From: Engraulis encrasicolus
Taxonomy: Eukaryota > Chordata > Actinopteri > Clupeiformes > Engraulidae
Direction: 5' to 3'
Length of the DNA stretch: 64,000 nt
Assembly (NCBI RefSeq): GCF_034702125.1
Contig: NC_085871.1
Coordinates: 34,391,248-34,455,247 of the forward strand
Part shown: piece after piece, positions 59,400 to 64,000 of the stretch
Layout: the number at the start of each line of letters is the position of its first letter
Position numbering within the stretch: position 1 is the stretch's first letter
Position numbers and translations under genes: made by a program
The notes under the pieces: model-generated
What the model was told of the DNA's origin: nothing
What the model saw: only the letters and a program-made list of their open reading frames with translations
Databases searched by the model: none

Positions 59400-62300
59400 A
59401 TGGATATATTCTTCTTCTTTTTGGTTGTGGAAGGACTGTGTGTCTCCGCTTGGCTGTCAAGGAAATGCCTGGTGTTGGATGAAGACAACCCGTATCCAGA
59501 TTTTGCCATTAACAAAATGACCTGCCCTCGAAGTCAGCTTACAGCTACATGCAACTGTATGGAAGTTTCGAACTTGGCATTGGAACTTTCCACAATCCCC
59601 ACTACCATTCAAGTTCTATGTTTGTGGGATAGCTCTGGCATAAAAATTCCCCGCAATGGACTTCACAAATTCCGCCATCTCCACAGTCTGTATATTTATG
59701 GATGTCTGTCTGCAATTGACCCAGAGGCCTTCGGGGGACTAACACATCTACAAGTGCTCTCCATTTATTCCTCACAGCAGTGTAATGCATCACTACCATC
59801 TCAGGTATTTAGTGACTTGTACAATTTGGAGGATCTGCAACTTAAAAACTATGAACTACCACAGATGGCAATGTGTGATTTGAATGGCCTAAGTCGAATG
59901 AAAAGACTTGATATCAAGGGCAGTGTCAACTTCACTGATCTTTTCTGCAAAGTGTCTTGTTTTTCAACTACCCTAGAATATCTGAATGTTGAAATAGAGG
60001 ATGCTGGAGTTTTGAAAGCTTCAAATTGCTCACATGACCAATACAAGTTTCCTGCTTTGAAGGACGTAAGGGTTTTATTTAGGCACATTGAGCAAATTGA
60101 AAACAATGCTTTTATATGTTTAAAGAACATAACATTCCTAAGTATGCCAATGGATTATGTATTGCAGAGTCAAATTTTAAACTCTGGGATTCAACAAATT
60201 GATCAGATGGACTTGCATATAACAGAGATACATATGAAGTATATTTGTGAAATTGTACGTCTTCTGTCTGTCAAAAAACTCTATTTAGATGTTCAGTCAT
60301 TTCAAGAATATTCTGATTCATCATGGGAAAACTGTGCCACACTGGAAGAAATTTCTCTTCACAGCGAGCTATTGGCAGCTGATCTCAGTTTCATGCCCAC
60401 TCTTAAAAAGCTAAAAACATTTAGAGTTACTTTCAGTGAATCTGGGACGGGCACAACTTTCAAAAATGGAAAATCCTTAGACTCTCTCTGCAAAACAAAT
60501 ATTTCCCTTCCATTACTGAAGGATTTCAGTTACAACTCTCCAGAGAATTTGACTGTTAGTACCAAACAGTTTCTTTGTTCAAGTAACTTAGAGCGCCTGA
60601 ATGTTGCGGGGCAAAGCGTGGAAGTACAAGAGTCTGCATTTGAAGGGCTTATTCATTTGAAGGACCTTTCTGTTTACAGATCAAGAATTTCAGGCCATTT
60701 AACAATTGAAAGCACAGCTTTTAAAGGACTAACTGGATTACATACTTTCAGTGCTTTTGGATGTCTTGATAGATTAAAGCCAGATTTGTTTTTTGGTGTA
60801 GAAAATGTGGAATACTTAAGCCTCAGACTAAGCCCATGCTCAATATACACCCTACAACCTTTTGTTTTTTCAAACCTTCCACAGTTGAAATATTTGTACC
60901 TCAGTGGGGATTGTATTTCAGAAATAAGGACCAACGCCTTTTCTGGACTACAGAACCTGGAAAACTTGACTATATCATCCCAAAACCTGACACGTCTTGA
61001 GGCATCCTGCTTTGCCCATCTGCCTTCCCTCAGGGTTCTCAATCTTCAATACCTGATGTTCTCCAGCCCTGAGCACTCTGGTATGGAGCTCCTGAATCTG
61101 ACCTCAATCTTTGGTGGGTTCCCTCGCCATTTGTCTGAACTCACCCTTGCATCCAGATCTCGCCCCATGACTCTGGTCATTGCTGATGACAGCAGCCCAG
61201 AGGTGGACCTGAGCCTCTCTCTTCAAGGCCAGAAGATTGTGTTATGGGGTTGTGACAAGCCTTTCCTAAAGTCAGTCACAAAACTGGACATTTCAACTGA
61301 GGTCTTTGTTTGCGCACCCAATGATACTGCTCCTTTCTATTTCTTGACATCTGTGGTAGAGTTAAGTTTATGTCAGTGGTTTGCAAGTACAGTTCACAAA
61401 CTTGCTGTTCTAAACAGACTAGTTGATTTAAAGCATCTTCTCCTCAGAAAGGTTAATTTCATTAATCTGCCAGACATGGGTCTAATGTTCAAAAACTTGA
61501 CCAAACTGGAGCAATTAAGTCTTTTTGAGTGTCAGGCAGATGCTTTGGAGGTAGACCTTATTCAGGACATGACCTCTCTGAAGTACTTGTACCTGCACAT
61601 AGTATCAACAGAAGTCAACATATCTCCAGATTTCTTTGGGCATCTAACCAACCTAAGGTTTACACTAATCAAGATTCAACTCCGCTGCACATGTGACAAC
61701 ACCAGATTTGTTTGGTGGGCAGAGCAGCAGCAGCAAGCGGAGGTGTACTTCTGGTCTATCCTGGACAAACCATTACAGTGCCTTTCAGGAGGTGGCCCAC
61801 AAGACATTCACCAGTATGGCCAGGCCCACTGCAGTCTAGACGTGGGCTTCCTGATGTTCGCCAGCACGTCATGCCTTATACTGCTCTTCATGACAACTGT
61901 AGTGTTGCATCAGATGGCCAGAGAGTACCTGCTGGCCTTCTACCACATTGCTCACGGCTGGATGAATGAGGCTTTGCGCGGGAGAAACACAGGACCACGC
62001 TACCAGTACGATGCCTTCGTGTCGTACAGTGGCAGAGACGAGCGCTGGGTGGTGGAGAGATTCCTTCCCAACCTGGAACAAAGGGGGCCCCCGTTCCTGC
62101 GACTCTGCCTGCACACCAGGGACTTTCAGCTGGGTAGGGACATTGTGGAGAACATCACGGACGGTCTTTACCGAAGCCGCCGCACCCTCTGCCTGGTCAG
62201 TCGCCACTTCCTGCGCAGCAACTGGTGCTCCCTTGAGATGCGGCTGGGCACTTATCGACTGCAGGCTGAACACAGAGACGTGCTCATCCTGGTGTTTCTG

Positions 62301-62453
62301 GAGAAGATCCCCTCTAACCTGCTGTCCGCTCACCACAGGTTGGCCCGACTGGTCAAGACCAGAACTTACATGGAATGGCCCCAGGACCCAGCACAACAAC
62401 AGGCTTTCTGGGACAGACTATGGAAAAAACTGTTGGAAGGCAGGGTGCAATGA
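59400..62453 (+). CDS. Toll-like receptor, TLR11 family, copy 2
   Basis: A single exon encodes 1017 residues from the ATG at 59400 with the same architecture as the first copy: signal peptide, LRRs, LRR cap, membrane helix and TIR (~870-1017) with YDAFVSYS, RDFQLG (907-912) and FWDRLW. The last ~98 residues are identical to the first copy. The ectodomain differs most at residues ~360-560, including small insertions such as RSRISGHL and SPCSIYTL. TIR differences are few (RF for SL after VVE, P for A, R for K). A tandem duplicate with preserved signalling and altered sensing surface is the simplest reading. AATAAA follows at 62854-62859. Confidence 0.93.
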   Translation: MDIFFFFLVVEGLCVSAWLSRKCLVLDEDNPYPDFAINKMTCPRSQLTATCNCMEVSNLALELSTIPTTIQVLCLWDSSGIKIPRNGLHKFRHLHSLYIYGCLSAIDPEAFGGLTHLQVLSIYSSQQCNASLPSQVFSDLYNLEDLQLKNYELPQMAMCDLNGLSRMKRLDIKGSVNFTDLFCKVSCFSTTLEYLNVEIEDAGVLKASNCSHDQYKFPALKDVRVLFRHIEQIENNAFICLKNITFLSMPMDYVLQSQILNSGIQQIDQMDLHITEIHMKYICEIVRLLSVKKLYLDVQSFQEYSDSSWENCATLEEISLHSELLAADLSFMPTLKKLKTFRVTFSESGTGTTFKNGKSLDSLCKTNISLPLLKDFSYNSPENLTVSTKQFLCSSNLERLNVAGQSVEVQESAFEGLIHLKDLSVYRSRISGHLTIESTAFKGLTGLHTFSAFGCLDRLKPDLFFGVENVEYLSLRLSPCSIYTLQPFVFSNLPQLKYLYLSGDCISEIRTNAFSGLQNLENLTISSQNLTRLEASCFAHLPSLRVLNLQYLMFSSPEHSGMELLNLTSIFGGFPRHLSELTLASRSRPMTLVIADDSSPEVDLSLSLQGQKIVLWGCDKPFLKSVTKLDISTEVFVCAPNDTAPFYFLTSVVELSLCQWFASTVHKLAVLNRLVDLKHLLLRKVNFINLPDMGLMFKNLTKLEQLSLFECQADALEVDLIQDMTSLKYLYLHIVSTEVNISPDFFGHLTNLRFTLIKIQLRCTCDNTRFVWWAEQQQQAEVYFWSILDKPLQCLSGGGPQDIHQYGQAHCSLDVGFLMFASTSCLILLFMTTVVLHQMAREYLLAFYHIAHGWMNEALRGRNTGPRYQYDAFVSYSGRDERWVVERFLPNLEQRGPPFLRLCLHTRDFQLGRDIVENITDGLYRSRRTLCLVSRHFLRSNWCSLEMRLGTYRLQAEHRDVLILVFLEKIPSNLLSAHHRLARLVKTRTYMEWPQDPAQQQAFWDRLWKKLLEGRVQ

Positions 62454-64000
62454 GTTGCCCATTTTTAAGACATACTGTTAAATGCAAATGTTTTTTTCAT
62501 ATGAATTCAATATCATCAAGCTCTATAGAAAACAAAAATGTGATGATGACCACGTCCATGTGGTAGTTGAGTATTTCCAGCAAATAGTCTATAGACCTGC
62601 CAGCGACCCCATCTGCAGTAAGAGGCTACGGATATGAATTGTTCATGTGCTAGCAGATCACTGTATGCAACCAGTGTCAAATTAATTTGAAAAAGAGCAA
62701 CTGTGTTGAAGTGGACAAAGAGTGTCTTGGATGTGAAAGGATCGATTGCTTTAAACACGTTGCTCACTGAATTCAAACATGTTTAAGTGTAGTGTGCAGC
62801 TAACCTTTAGATGAATTACACCCTTGGTGAATGTAATGCCAGTGTGATAGAAAAATAAATCAGCTTGTTGCTAAAACTCTTCAGCCACTGGACATTTTTG
62901 TACTGATCTAGTTTGTGCTCTGTGATGATTCTGTCTAAAATATTTATCAATTCATAGTAAAAGTAGACTCTTCCTTTACACAATTTTAAAATAAGGTGAG
63001 GGGGAAAAGGAGATAATAAAAGGCAATCATTCCACACCTTGGACATAATGTTAGGTGCAACAAATGCCTATAAAAAAGACCACGCGTTTTCTCTATCATT
63101 CTCTATCATTTGAAGACATAACCCTCAAGTGACCGGGCTGTTTTTGTGACTAATCAGGGCTGCGTTTCTCGAAAACTCTTAAGTAGTACTTAAGCCTACA
63201 GTACTTGAGTATGAGGTGGTCATCAGGACCACGCCCTGACGAAGGCCAGACGGCTGAAACCGGTGGCGTTTTTAAGTTTGTTTACCCCAATATAGAATAA
63301 AGGGTTTTTATTATAACTTCAACCTCGACTCGAAGGAGTGCTTTGGATTCAGTCATCTTTCTATGAAGCCTCAACAGGATTAACCAGATGCAACGATTCT
63401 ATCTGGAGAAAAGACTTTGAGCGCATGTTGTCCTTTTCCTTTCACCATTGTACATTTTATTGTTTTGCCAAAAGTAGTCAAGCTTACTGTACATACACAT
63501 AACTGAATTTGGTGATTTACATAGACGAAACTATGTCTCAAACATACAGAATGAGTGTATTTATAGTGTATACTCAAAAATTCTCTGAACCTTTTTCTAG
63601 ACATTGTAGCTGTGAAAAGGTATCCTCACAATGTGCTTCATTGGCTATCGCGGGGGTGCCCTAATTATTTATACCATCAATTATATTTTAATATTATCAA
63701 TATTTACATTATAGATATTTTAGTTCTGCTGACTATGGCCGGCCCCAAGACACAAAATATTAAAACTAGAGCAGAAATGGAAATTATAATGCTGAGTATC
63801 TCGTGCATCCTCTCTNTACTATATATTGACAAACTCCTAAAAGGAAAAGTTTTTCAGATGAAAATTACAGAAATGGTGCACAAAAATATGTGCCCAGGAT
63901 CATAAATGACCCCGCTCGGTCGCTTTAGGGTTAAAACATCTTTATATATCAGGGAAGATGCAATTGAGGAAGTGAAACCTGTGAACCTGTGTTTGTTGAG
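62454..64000 (+). repeat. Downstream block D2 of TLR-2
   Basis: Nearly identical to 54781-56333 and still matching where the window ends, so the array or its flank continues. One undetermined base (n) stands at 63816. Confidence 0.93.

Overview
The window looks like nuclear DNA of a teleost fish. It is intron-bearing, AT-rich and very repeat-dense, with long (GT)n, (GA)n and (TTTC)n microsatellites, tRNA-derived SINEs of fish type, Tc1/mariner-, hAT- and EnSpm-like non-autonomous DNA elements, a Ty3/gypsy LTR retrotransposon, a fish-type TRIM E3 ligase gene and tandem fish-type Toll-like receptor genes of the TLR11 family. I cannot name the species from sequence alone.

Layout. 0-13 kb: no confident gene. 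There are candidate EnSpm-like ends near 1.31 and 13.16 kb, a few exon-like blocks on the minus strand at 5.0-7.0 kb, a perfect 77-bp-arm palindrome with a 12-bp target duplication (5.4-5.7 kb), and a 3.5-kb foldback element (7.51-11.05 kb) whose arms are arrays of ~150-bp units. 13-29 kb: SINEs, a nested trio of TA-flanked MITEs (15.37-17.95 kb), a dimeric hAT-like MITE with an 8-bp duplication (20.35-20.89 kb) and very large microsatellite fields (19.4-26.9 kb). 29.9-37.9 kb: one apparently complete Ty3/gypsy element on the minus strand, with LTRs, primer-binding site, gag, pol, polypurine tract, a 4-bp target duplication and a plausible -1 frameshift signal joining gag to pol. 38-42.5 kb: MITEs, SINEs and a ~575-bp tandem duplication.

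42.6-45.1 kb: an intact six-exon TRIM gene (RING, B-box, coiled coil, PRY-SPRY; 462 aa) with the classical TRIM exon sizes of 96, 231 and 23 bp. 45.6-49.3 kb: duplicated MITEs and palindromes. 49.6-64 kb: a Toll-like receptor array with two intact single-exon genes (1011 and 1017 aa), two relic copies, repeated upstream blocks and a nearly identical ~1.55-kb downstream block. Remnants of two LINEs and a hAT-like element are inserted between the copies.

How the genes may work together (inference). The TLR11-family receptors would sense microbial ligands and signal through their TIR domains. The TRIM protein is a probable ubiquitin ligase of a family often used in fish antiviral and inflammatory control. 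They lie ~6.6 kb apart, so the right third of the window is an innate-immunity neighbourhood shaped by tandem duplication and transposons. The rest is mostly transposon and satellite DNA.
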